NCBI GenBank assembly: GCA_035693825.1
Contig: DASSGB010000297.1
Location: 1-7,340 of the forward strand
DNA length: 7,340 nt
Reading direction: 5' to 3'
DNA from: MGOM01 sp035693825
Lineage (GTDB): Bacteria; Chloroflexota; Anaerolineae; Anaerolineales; E44-bin32
The notes beneath the pieces are model-generated. The model was not told the origin of the DNA. It made no database searches and saw only the letters and a program-made list of their open reading frames with translations. Within the stretch, counting starts at the first letter, position 1; the number at the start of each line of letters is the position of its first letter. Position numbers and translations under genes: made by a program. Positions 1 through 5,778 of the stretch are shown here, in pieces.

Positions 1-9
1 CGATCCGCG

Positions 10-1176
10 ATGCCCCCCACAAACGGCCAGCCGCTCAGCCACGACGAAATCTTGCGCTACTCGCGCCACCTGTTGATGCCGGAGGTCGGGCTGGAGGGGC
101 AGCAGCGTTTGAAGGCTTCGTCGGTCCTGATCATCGGCACCGGCGGCCTCGGGTCGCCGGCGGCCATGTATCTGGCGGCGGCCGGCGTCGGCCGCATCGG
201 CCTGGTCGACTACGACACGGTCGACTTCACCAACCTGCAGCGGCAGATCATCCACGGCACCGAGACGCTCGGCGAACGCAAGGTCCTCTCCGCCCAGCGC
301 CGGCTGCAGGACATCAACCCCGACATCCGGGTGAAAGTCTATGACGAGCCCTTCACCTCCGAGAACGCGCGCCGCATCGCCGAAGACTACGAGCTCATCC
401 TGGATGGGACGGACAACTTTCCCACGCGTTATCTGGTCAACGACCTGTGTGTGCTGACTCACAAACCCAACGTCTACGGCTCGATCTTCCGGTTCGAGGG
501 ACAAGTCAGCGTCTTCTGGGCCGATCGAGGGCCGTGCTATCGCTGTCTCTTCCCCGAGCCGCCGCCGCCCGGCATGGTGCCGTCCTGCGCCGAAGGTGGT
601 GTCTTCGGCGTCTTGCCGGGAACGATCGGCACGATTCAAGCCAGCGAGGCGCTCAAGATCCTTTTGGGTATCGGCGAGCCGCTGATCGGCACCCTGCTCC
701 TGTACGACGCTCTGGAAATGACCTTCGACCGGGTTCGGCTGAAGAAGAATCCGACGTGCAAAGTCTGCTCGTCCCAGCCGGAAGTCACCGATCTGATCGA
801 CTACGAAGCCTTCTGCGGCGTGCCGAGCCACGATCGGCAGGAGGACCGGCTGGCGCGCGAATGGGAGATCGATCCATCCGAGCTGGCCCGCAGGCTGAAG
901 GCCGGGGAGAAGATCCGGCTCATCGACGTGCGCGAACCACACGAGCTGCAAATCTCCCGCCTGGAGGGCGCCGAGTTGTTCCCCCTGGGAAGCCTGGCCT
1001 CACGGCTGCACGAGCTCGACAGCGCCGACGAGATGGTGCTGTTCTGCAGCATGGGGTCGCGCTCCGCCCGGGCGGTGGAATTGCTCGCCGGCGCCGGCTT
1101 CCGCAAGATCAAGAATCTGCGCGGTGGGATCAACGCCTGGGCCCGGCAGGTAGATCCCACGCTGCCGGTGTACTGA
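10..1176 (+). CDS. moeB: MoeB/MoeZ-type sulfur-carrier adenylyltransferase with C-terminal rhodanese domain
   Basis: This cytoplasmic E1-like enzyme adenylates the C-terminal Gly-Gly of a MoaD/ThiS/CysO-type sulfur carrier protein. Its rhodanese domain probably supplies persulfide sulfur to form the thiocarboxylate for molybdopterin, thiamine or thiolation pathways. Residues 1-260 are the ThiF/MoeB fold: the nucleotide loop GTGGLGSP (43-50), the acidic DYD (67-69), NLQRQ (75-79), DGTDNFPTR (132-140) with the conserved Asp135, and zinc pairs C176/C179 and C250/C253. Cys193 lies where ThiF/Uba4 proteins carry a conserved cysteine. Residues 285-388 are rhodanese: LIDVREPHE (304-312) and active loop CSMGSR with Cys346. 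At 388 residues it has the usual length of the two-domain family. The start is not certain, because the frame is open to the left edge and no ribosome site is visible in the nine bases upstream. The carrier-protein partner is not in the window, so MoeB versus ThiF-like or MoeZ use cannot be settled. Confidence 0.93.
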   Translation: MPPTNGQPLSHDEILRYSRHLLMPEVGLEGQQRLKASSVLIIGTGGLGSPAAMYLAAAGVGRIGLVDYDTVDFTNLQRQIIHGTETLGERKVLSAQRRLQDINPDIRVKVYDEPFTSENARRIAEDYELILDGTDNFPTRYLVNDLCVLTHKPNVYGSIFRFEGQVSVFWADRGPCYRCLFPEPPPPGMVPSCAEGGVFGVLPGTIGTIQASEALKILLGIGEPLIGTLLLYDALEMTFDRVRLKKNPTCKVCSSQPEVTDLIDYEAFCGVPSHDRQEDRLAREWEIDPSELARRLKAGEKIRLIDVREPHELQISRLEGAELFPLGSLASRLHELDSADEMVLFCSMGSRSARAVELLAGAGFRKIKNLRGGINAWARQVDPTLPVY

Positions 1177-1178
1177 GT

Positions 1179-1194
1179 TCAGCGGTCAGTGGTC
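1179..1194. repeat. Partial heptamer repeat (CAGYGGT) in the convergent gap
   Basis: The 20-base gap between the moeB stop and the convergent regulator stop contains TCAGCGGTCAGTGGTC, two adjacent CAGYGGT heptamers. The same unit recurs in tandem at 4231-4261. There is no recognisable terminator in this gap, so the two convergent transcripts may run into each other. Confidence 0.4.
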
Positions 1195-1196
1195 CT

Positions 1197-1526
1197 TTAC
1201 CCCTTGATCTGAGTCAGGGCTCTGCGCATCGTGCGGGTATAGTCCCGAACGGCTGCGTGTCCGGATTTGGTCAGGCGGACCAAGGAATTAGGCTTCTTGT
1301 TGAGGAATCGCTTGGTGATCGCCACGTACCCCGCCGCCTCGAGCTTGCTGAGGTGGGAGGACAGGTTGCCCCCCGTCAATCCCGTGGCGCGGACGAGAAA
1401 CAGGTAGTCGGCCTCTTCCAGAGACGATAGATACATCAGGATCATCAGTCGGGCAGGCTCGTGGACCAGGCGATCGACATCGCCCACGGAGCGCGGGCCC
1501 GGATCCTCCGCTTTGCCGGGGGTCAT
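1197..1526 (-). CDS. Winged-helix transcriptional regulator (HTH_34/ArsR-MarR-like)
   Basis: A 109-residue single-domain DNA-binding protein. Residues 20-95 form a winged helix: VHEPARLMILMYL resembles the first helix of ArsR/HTH_34 proteins; TGLTGGNLSSHLSKLEAAGYV (48-68) is the helix-turn-helix with recognition helix; the wing is ITKRFLNKKPNSLVRLTKSG (70-89). No cysteine or histidine metal site of the ArsR type is seen, which fits the HTH_34 group better. Its ATG overlaps the TGA of the upstream membrane gene by four bases (1523-1526), so the two are probably translationally coupled. Regulators of this group often sit next to a small multi-helix membrane protein and are thought to control that unit; here the effector is unknown. 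The start is well defined by the overlap and by the length typical of the family. The far longer reading frame that continues upstream in this phase is antisense shadow. Confidence 0.87.
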   Translation of the reverse strand: MTPGKAEDPGPRSVGDVDRLVHEPARLMILMYLSSLEEADYLFLVRATGLTGGNLSSHLSKLEAAGYVAITKRFLNKKPNSLVRLTKSGHAAVRDYTRTMRRALTQIKG

Positions 1527-2179
1527 TCCAGATTCTCCGCGGCAACGATCGGGTACTTGCGCATGAACCGCGCCAACAAAACACCACCGAAAGCCAGAAT
1601 AATGATCGAGGCCGCCGCCAGAGGCAGGTTGAAGACAATCCCGGCCGAAAGCGTCAGTGCCGTCGACGCCAGGTTGCCCAGCCCGATGAGCCAGCCGTAC
1701 AAGAACAGGCGTGGGACTCCGAACAGATATCCCATCAGGCTGAACACCGCCACGATAACCACCGCCACCACGACATCCACGAACAGGTCGCCTGCCCAGA
1801 CGGGGAGACTCGCGCTGATGAGCCCGGAGGTTCCCTGTGGATACAGCAGCGTCAGGACGACGAGGCCCATGGTGGCGATGACCGTCACGGCGAGGAGGAC
1901 GGTAAGTACCGCCTTTTGGGGAGTGCGCCGCATCCGGGCCCGACCGAGCCGGGGCATGGACACCACCCTGCGGACTACCGTCAACCCAATCACCAGGATC
2001 GCCAGAACCAGCAGGAAAAGGACCATGTTCCAGAATGGCCCCAACAGGCGCCTTGTCACGGGAAAGACGCTCAGAGCGAGGAAGATCAGCCCCAAAAGGA
2101 TGTCCCACAGTCCGTCCTCGTAGTTGACGAGTTGGATCATGCGACGCCGGGCTCGGTCGGGAGTGAGAGAAGCCGCCAT
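1523..2179 (-). CDS. Six-helix integral membrane protein of unknown function
   Basis: This is a 218-residue hydrophobic protein that I do not recognise beyond its topology. Approximate membrane helices are residues 25-42, 49-70, 91-112, 132-152, 158-180 and 186-204. A positively charged loop between helices 2 and 3 (VVRRVVSMPRLGRARMRRTPQK, given in part: RRVVSMPRLGRARMRR) and the basic RARRR at 9-13 suggest that these parts face the cytoplasm. I chose the ATG at 2179 because AAAGGAG lies seven bases upstream of it. The same frame can begin earlier at a GTG (2221) or ATG (2203), but neither has a ribosome site and the first lies only about 11 bases from the expected transcript start. It is the first gene of a two-gene unit with the winged-helix regulator, whose start it overlaps. 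The pairing suggests that the regulator controls its expression; a transport, sensing or stress role is possible but not shown. Confidence 0.82.
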   Translation of the reverse strand: MAASLTPDRARRRMIQLVNYEDGLWDILLGLIFLALSVFPVTRRLLGPFWNMVLFLLVLAILVIGLTVVRRVVSMPRLGRARMRRTPQKAVLTVLLAVTVIATMGLVVLTLLYPQGTSGLISASLPVWAGDLFVDVVVAVVIVAVFSLMGYLFGVPRLFLYGWLIGLGNLASTALTLSAGIVFNLPLAAASIIILAFGGVLLARFMRKYPIVAAENLE

Positions 2180-2186
2180 GGCTGTG

Positions 2187-2193
2187 CTCCTTT
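2187..2193 (-). promoter_or_regulatory. Shine-Dalgarno site fixing the membrane-protein start
   Basis: On the minus strand AAAGGAG is followed by a 7-base spacer and ATG at 2179. This decides between three in-frame starts and rules against the upstream GTG (2221) and ATG (2203), which lack such a site. Confidence 0.75.
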
Positions 2194-2222
2194 GAACCTG
2201 CATCAGCGTATAGTTTGTCACG

Positions 2223-2234
2223 CCAAGTACTTTG
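2223..2234. promoter_or_regulatory. Candidate operator palindrome at the transcript start
   Basis: CCAAGTACTTTG is an imperfect palindrome with a perfect AAGTACTT core (five of six pairs match). It overlaps the expected start point (about 2232) of the minus-strand unit. A dimeric winged-helix protein bound here would block initiation, so the regulator encoded at 1197-1526 is the obvious candidate. This is inference from position only. Confidence 0.35.
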
Positions 2235-2238
2235 CACC

Positions 2239-2266
2239 ATTATATCTCTCTTCCTCCTGTTGTCAA
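2239..2266 (-). promoter_or_regulatory. Consensus sigma-70-type promoter for the membrane protein/regulator unit
   Basis: Read on the minus strand, TTGACA (2266-2261) is separated by 16 bases from TATAAT (2244-2239). Both hexamers match the consensus in every base. The expected start at about 2232 leaves an untranslated leader of roughly 50 bases before the ATG at 2179. In such GC-rich DNA a perfect pair is unlikely to arise by chance, and a strong promoter of this sort usually needs a repressor. Confidence 0.8.
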
Positions 2267-2309
2267 GCTCAGGTCCACACCCCAGGCGTCCTGACGATGG
2301 ATTCGCCTC

Positions 2310-2315
2310 TACAAT
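2310..2315 (+). promoter_or_regulatory. Possible -10 element for a leaderless lipoprotein transcript
   Basis: TACAAT ends six bases before the ATG at 2322, so transcription would start at or next to the start codon. No ribosome site lies ahead of that ATG, which fits a leaderless message. There is no convincing -35 hexamer at the right distance, so confidence is limited. Confidence 0.4.
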
Positions 2316-2321
2316 GGACCC

Positions 2322-3782
2322 ATGTTGCCTGGCGCTCGTGACCTGCGATCCCACAGGCTGACGGCGGCAGCGGCGGCCGCTGCTGCCCTCCTGGGCGCGT
2401 GCGGGGCACCGCCCGCAACTCCCTCGGCAACCGCACAACTCGAAGCAGCTCCTTCGACACAGCGGCCTCAGGACCCGACGTCGTCGCCGGCAGTCGTTTC
2501 TCCTATCGACTGGCCACTGTCCATGTCGGGGCCATGGCTCGTCTACCGCGGGCCGGAGGGTTTCATGCTGGCCAACCCGGACGGCAGCGGCAGAACCCTC
2601 CTGCTCGGCGACGCGAATCTGGGGCCCGATGCGCTCTACGATCTGGACGTGGTTGTCTCGCCGACCGGCGGGCATCTGGCCGTCTACGCATTCGAGGATC
2701 CGGAGACACTGTCCGGCCCGACCCTTTCCGTGATCCGCGTTCCCGTCGGTGGAGCGATCTGGGAAACTCCGCTTCTTTCCGCGAGGGTCAGGGCTCAGAT
2801 CAGGGAGGCGCAGGATCCCGATTCCTCGGTGGCTCAAGCGGCGGTTGCCGTCGTCCAACCCGGCGCGCTAGCCTGGTCGCCGGACGGTCTGCAACTGGCC
2901 TTCACCGCCGCACTCGATGGACCCAGCTCGGACCTGTACGTCTTCGACCTCGAACGCGAGCGCGTCCGCCGCGTCAGCAGCGGCCCCAATCAGATCGGCG
3001 GCCTGGCCTGGTCCCCCGATGGTCAGATGATCGTGCATCAGGCGGTGGTCTCGTTTGGATCGGGATCCGACTGGGAGATTGCCGGCGTCTGGTCGGTGGC
3101 CGCCGCCGGACAGCCGATAACGAAACTCTACGAGCCTCCAGCCGGAAGAGAGATCTACGTGGGATGGTCCGAGGGCAACAGCTTGATTTCCTACTCACTG
3201 GACAGCGGCGGCCCTCACGACATCCGCGCTTCAGGCGCGGAGAGCGGAATCGACAACGTTCTGGTGCCATCGCACTTCCTGGCCGCGGCCTACGACAGCC
3301 AATCCGGTGTGGTCGCTTACGCCGCGGGCGGCGCAGAGCCCGGGGCGTACTTGTGGCATCCTGTCTGGAGCGCGACCAGGCGGGCCGCCTCCGGTGATTG
3401 GACCAGTGTGGTCTGGGCGCCACGGGCTGAGTTGTTCTACTTCGTCGGCCCTGGCGGCATCTTGGCGGTCACTCCGGAGGCTGAAGTTGTCGGGGAGTAT
3501 GGCCACGCAGCCCAGATGGCCCCATCGCCAAACGGAAGATACGTCGCGGTGTGGGGAGGCGAAGACGCCGTGGGGCTTGCGCTGCATACCTCAGATCTGG
3601 AGAGGGTGAAGGTACTGACGGCGGATGAGGTTTCCGTCGTCCGATGGCGCGCAGACTCGGCAGGCTTGATGGCCGCGGGTCCCCGTGGCCTTCTCTACCT
3701 GCCCCTTGACGGCCCGCCGATGGTGGTCGACCCGGAGGCTACGATCGATGCGACCGGGGACATGGGCTGGGTTTTCCGGTAG
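2322..3782 (+). CDS. Lipoprotein with predicted TolB/PD40-like beta-propeller
   Basis: This is a 486-residue secreted lipoprotein. A basic N-terminus (RDLRSHR), an alanine-rich hydrophobic stretch (14-23) and lipobox LGAC give lipidation at Cys27. A low-complexity Ala/Pro/Ser/Thr linker follows to about residue 60. The rest shows repeated propeller blades with the 'W/V-S-P-D-G-x-x-hydrophobic' signature of PD40/TolB: VSPTGGHLAVYAF (112-124), LAWSPDGLQLAF (183-194), LAWSPDGQMIVH (228-239), VVWAPRAELFYF (363-374), MAPSPNGRYVAVWG (399-412) and VVRWRADSAGLMAAG (439-453). Such domains bind peptides or partner proteins at the cell surface; no catalytic motif is visible and the ligand is unknown. 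The start gives a proper signal peptide, though it has no ribosome site. The gene is divergent from the membrane-protein unit and monocistronic, because the next gene has its own promoter. Confidence 0.85.
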   Translation: MLPGARDLRSHRLTAAAAAAAALLGACGAPPATPSATAQLEAAPSTQRPQDPTSSPAVVSPIDWPLSMSGPWLVYRGPEGFMLANPDGSGRTLLLGDANLGPDALYDLDVVVSPTGGHLAVYAFEDPETLSGPTLSVIRVPVGGAIWETPLLSARVRAQIREAQDPDSSVAQAAVAVVQPGALAWSPDGLQLAFTAALDGPSSDLYVFDLERERVRRVSSGPNQIGGLAWSPDGQMIVHQAVVSFGSGSDWEIAGVWSVAAAGQPITKLYEPPAGREIYVGWSEGNSLISYSLDSGGPHDIRASGAESGIDNVLVPSHFLAAAYDSQSGVVAYAAGGAEPGAYLWHPVWSATRRAASGDWTSVVWAPRAELFYFVGPGGILAVTPEAEVVGEYGHAAQMAPSPNGRYVAVWGGEDAVGLALHTSDLERVKVLTADEVSVVRWRADSAGLMAAGPRGLLYLPLDGPPMVVDPEATIDATGDMGWVFR

Positions 3783-3804
3783 CTGCGTAGGCCCGGGTCA
3801 GGCC

Positions 3805-3833
3805 TTGACATTGCGCTCCGGGCATGTCATGAT
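3805..3833 (+). promoter_or_regulatory. Promoter of the trpB2 T-box transcript
   Basis: TTGACA (3805-3810) is followed after 17 bases by CATGAT (3828-3833), which has an extended -10 TG at 3825-3826. The -35 is perfect and the -10 matches four of six positions. The expected start is about 3840, just upstream of T-box Stem I, which is where a T-box transcript should begin. Confidence 0.7.
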
Positions 3834-4027
3834 AACCGGACAATCGAAGTCTGAAAGGCTGCGACGAGGACGAGTACACATCGAAGCGGCGGCCCAGGGA
3901 GCGAGGACAAGTGAGACCCTCGCCCGAGCGCCGATGTGGAATGGACCTCTGAGCTGCGAGGCGAACGCCGGGTTCCGCAACCCCGACCAGTAGCCGACGC
4001 CGGAGTTGCCACCGTTATCAGGGCAAA

Positions 4028-4063
4028 GGGCATCGTCCTTCGACTTCGCTCAGGACCGTGCCC
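4028..4063 (+). repeat. Hairpin formed by a dispersed-type palindromic repeat inside the T-box linker
   Basis: GGGCA (4028-4032) pairs with TGCCC (4059-4063), and GTCCT (4035-4039) pairs with AGGAC (4052-4056). The inner part, TCCTTCGACTTCGCTCAGGA, matches a short palindrome that I recall as dispersed in many environmental bacterial genomes, including Chloroflexota. Only one copy is in this window. It sits between the two conserved linker elements, where most T-box leaders have only a short variable stretch. Confidence 0.5.
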
Positions 4064-4152
4064 GCGAACGAGTGAGGCTGGCCGGCCCGTAGCATCACCA
4101 CGGGCTGTTTCGTTTCTTAGCCAGCCTAATCGGGGTGGCACCACGGGCGATC

Positions 4153-4193
4153 ACGCGCCCGTCCCCAATCCGGGACGGGCGCGTCATGTTTCT
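4153..4193 (+). terminator. Regulatory terminator of the T-box leader
   Basis: A 13-bp perfect stem joins 4153-4165 (ACGCGCCCGTCCC) to 4172-4184 (GGGACGGGCGCGT) with a 6-base loop, followed by a modest U-rich tail (CATGTTTCT). Its 5' arm contains the bases that pair in the antiterminator (4156-4166), so the two structures exclude each other. Confidence 0.88.
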
Positions 4194-4197
4194 GGCG

Positions 4198-4217
4198 CTC
4201 CCTCCCGTTTGAGGGAG
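4198..4217 (+). other. Short hairpin after the T-box terminator
   Basis: CTCCCTC (4198-4204) pairs with GAGGGAG (4211-4217) around a 6-base loop. There is no U-tract behind it, so it is not a standard terminator. It starts the roughly 210-base leader tail that lies between the T-box switch and trpB2. Confidence 0.4.
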
Positions 4218-4230
4218 GAGACAACAAGAA

Positions 4231-4261
4231 CAGTGGCCAGTGGTGAGTGGTGAGTGGTCAG
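4231..4261. repeat. Heptamer tandem repeat ((C/G)AGTGG(T/C) x4)
   Basis: Four consecutive 7-base units, CAGTGGC, CAGTGGT, GAGTGGT and GAGTGGT, are followed by CAG. A two-unit version lies at 1179-1194, about 3 kb away, so the heptamer appears to be dispersed in this genome. It is in the transcribed leader of trpB2 but outside the T-box structure. Confidence 0.65.
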
Positions 4262-4359
4262 AGGCCCGCGCGCAGGCTCGAGATTCGCAGCAGGCCAGCG
4301 CACATCAACGACCTGGACCCTGTTTGCCCTGCCGGGCCTGGACCGCGAAGGCGGAGTAC

Positions 4360-4410
4360 ATGAAAGGAATTCGGACGACTCAATCCAAGGTTGACGGAGG
4401 TAAGCCATGA
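4360..4410 (+). CDS. Possible 16-residue leader mini-ORF overlapping the trpB2 start
   Basis: ATG at 4360 follows GGAG at a short distance (three bases) and opens a 16-codon frame reading MKGIRTTQSKVDGGKP. Its TGA (4408-4410) overlaps the trpB2 ATG as ATGA. It has no Trp codon, so it is not an attenuator peptide of the trpL kind. It could couple translation into trpB2, but a frame this short can arise by chance, and trpB2 has its own good ribosome site. Confidence 0.22.
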   Translation: MKGIRTTQSKVDGGKP

Positions 4411-5777
4411 CACAGACACGTTTCATCCTGAGCGAATCCGATCTGCCGCGAGCCTGGTACAACATCAACCCCGACATGCCCGTGTCGCCCGGGCCGGTGC
4501 TGCATCCACAGACTTACGAACCCGTCACGCCGGAGTTCCTGGGAGTTCTCTTCCCTCAGCGCTTCATCGGCGACGCCGTCAGCACCGAACGCTGGGTGGA
4601 AATCCCCGAGCCGGTGCGCGAAATCTACAAGCTGTGGAGGCCCACGCCGATGCATCGCGCCGTTCGTCTCGAGCGCATGCTCGACACACCGGCCCACATC
4701 TACTACAAGTACGAAGGCGGATCACCGGTGGGCTCGCACAAGCCCAACACGGCCGTGGCGCAGGCCTTCTATGCGCGTGAGGAGGGCGTTCGCGGCTTCA
4801 CCACCGAGACCGGCGCGGGTCAATGGGGAACCGCGCTGTCGATGGCCTGCCGGTTCTTCGACCTCGAATGCCAGGTGTTCATGGTCAGGGTGTCGTACGA
4901 GCAAAAGCCATACCGCCGAGTGCTGATGGAGACCTACGGGGCGAGCGTTGCGCCCAGCCCATCGGAGAGGACGGCCTATGGCCGATCGCTGCTGGCCGAG
5001 TCGCCCAACCATCCGGGATCGCTGGGCATTGCCATCTCCGAGGCGGTGGAGATGGCGGCCACGTCCCAGGGACGGCTGAAGTACTCCCTGGGCTCCGTGT
5101 TGGGTCCGGTGCTCATGCATCAGACGGTGATCGGGCTGGAGGCGCTGAGGCAGTTCGAGATGGCCGGCGAATACCCCGACGTCGTGATCGGCTGTGTCGG
5201 CGGGGGAAGCAACTTCTCCGGTTTCGCCTTTCCCTTCCTGCACCAGAACCTGACGGCCGGCCGCACGACGAGGCTCGTGGCGGTGGAACCGAGCGCGTGC
5301 CCATCGTTGACTCAAGGCCGGTACACGCTCGACTACGGCGACACGGCCCGGATGGCGCCCATCGTGAAGATGCATACGTTGGGGCACTCCTTCGTCCCAC
5401 CCGCCATCCACGCCGGCGGCCTCAGGTACCACGGCATGGCACCTCATGTGTGCGCCCTGTACGACCACGGGGACATCGAAGCCATGGCCGTGTCGCAGCT
5501 GGAAACGTTCGAGGCCGGCGTGATGTTCGCCCGCGCGGAGGGCATTTTGCCCGCCCCCGAATCGGCCCACGCCGTCCGCGCCGCGATCGATGAGGCGCTG
5601 CGCTGCAAGGAGGAAGGGACGCGCAAGGTGATCGCCTTCAACCTGTCGGGGCACGGACACTTCGATCTCTCGGCCTACGATGCCTACCTGCGCGGCCGAC
5701 TCGAGGACTACGAGTATCCTGCCGAGGCGGTGGAGACGGCGATGAAAGACCTGCCGCAGGTGGCCGTGGCGAGCTAG
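4407..5777 (+). CDS. trpB2: TrpB2-type tryptophan synthase beta-like PLP enzyme
   Basis: This 456-residue cytosolic PLP enzyme belongs to the TrpB2 branch, which can condense indole with serine to make tryptophan without the TrpA-bound complex of ordinary TrpB. Seen motifs: the PLP lysine in GGSPVGSHKPNTA (Lys112, the counterpart of TrpB HKxN), ETGAGQWG with catalytic Glu134 (134-141; W replaces the usual H), phosphate loop GCVGGGSN (262-269), EGILPAPESAHA (378-389) and C-terminal NLSGHGHFD (412-420). The extended N-terminus (WYNINPDMP) and total length are typical of TrpB2 rather than of the roughly 400-residue TrpB1. GGAGG six bases before the ATG fixes the start. It is the sole gene behind a Trp-specific T-box, which supports a role in tryptophan supply. 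No trpA or other trp gene lies nearby, so indole salvage or a partner encoded elsewhere is likely. A related serine deaminase activity cannot be excluded. Confidence 0.93.
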   Translation: MTQTRFILSESDLPRAWYNINPDMPVSPGPVLHPQTYEPVTPEFLGVLFPQRFIGDAVSTERWVEIPEPVREIYKLWRPTPMHRAVRLERMLDTPAHIYYKYEGGSPVGSHKPNTAVAQAFYAREEGVRGFTTETGAGQWGTALSMACRFFDLECQVFMVRVSYEQKPYRRVLMETYGASVAPSPSERTAYGRSLLAESPNHPGSLGIAISEAVEMAATSQGRLKYSLGSVLGPVLMHQTVIGLEALRQFEMAGEYPDVVIGCVGGGSNFSGFAFPFLHQNLTAGRTTRLVAVEPSACPSLTQGRYTLDYGDTARMAPIVKMHTLGHSFVPPAIHAGGLRYHGMAPHVCALYDHGDIEAMAVSQLETFEAGVMFARAEGILPAPESAHAVRAAIDEALRCKEEGTRKVIAFNLSGHGHFDLSAYDAYLRGRLEDYEYPAEAVETAMKDLPQVAVAS

Positions 5778-5778
5778 G

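Larger units (their letters stand above)
3840..4193 (+). promoter_or_regulatory. T-box riboswitch, Trp specifier (UGG), transcription-terminating class
   Basis: This leader senses uncharged tRNA. Stem I: the AGUA side of the specifier loop (3873-3876) faces GAAUGGACC (3939-3947), with codon UGG (Trp) at 3942-3944 followed by the usual A. It is flanked by helices GAGG/CCUC (3866-3869 with 3946-3949) and CACAUCG/CGAUGUG (3877-3883 with 3932-3938). The distal arm GCGAGG/CCUCGC (3901-3906 with 3918-3923) closes a loop containing GUGA. The linker has the T-box-like CCGUUAUC (4012-4019) and GAGUG (4070-4074). Stem III is AGGCUGGC/GCCAGCCU (4075-4082 with 4120-4127) with inner GCCCGU/ACGGGC. Antiterminator: GGGG (4132-4135) with CCCC (4163-4166), a 7-base bulge UGGCACC (4136-4142), and ACGGGCG/CGCCCGU (4143-4149 with 4156-4162). 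UGGC would pair with a tRNA ending GCCA; bacterial tRNA-Trp carries G73. A terminator competes for the same bases. Uncharged tRNA-Trp should therefore allow read-through into trpB2. Confidence 0.93.

Noticed and set aside
1177..1196. Bidirectional terminator between moeB and the convergent regulator
   Set aside because: The 20-base gap has no inverted repeat or U-tract; only the heptamer repeat is visible.
447..1430. 327-codon + strand frame across moeB and the regulator
   Set aside because: It lies in a second frame of a clearly real gene and has Arg/Pro/Ala-rich composition with no recognisable domain; GC-rich DNA gives such long shadows.
1197..2858. 553-codon open frame on the minus strand ending in the winged-helix sequence
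   Set aside because: Only the last 109 codons look like protein. The upstream part is low-complexity Arg/Gly/Pro sequence antisense to the membrane gene's other frame and the lipoprotein gene, and a proper ATG with a coupling overlap exists at 1526.
3685..4253. Small frames on both strands inside the trpB2 leader
   Set aside because: The stretch is explained by the end of the lipoprotein gene and the T-box RNA structure; the predicted peptides have no domain or ribosome sites.
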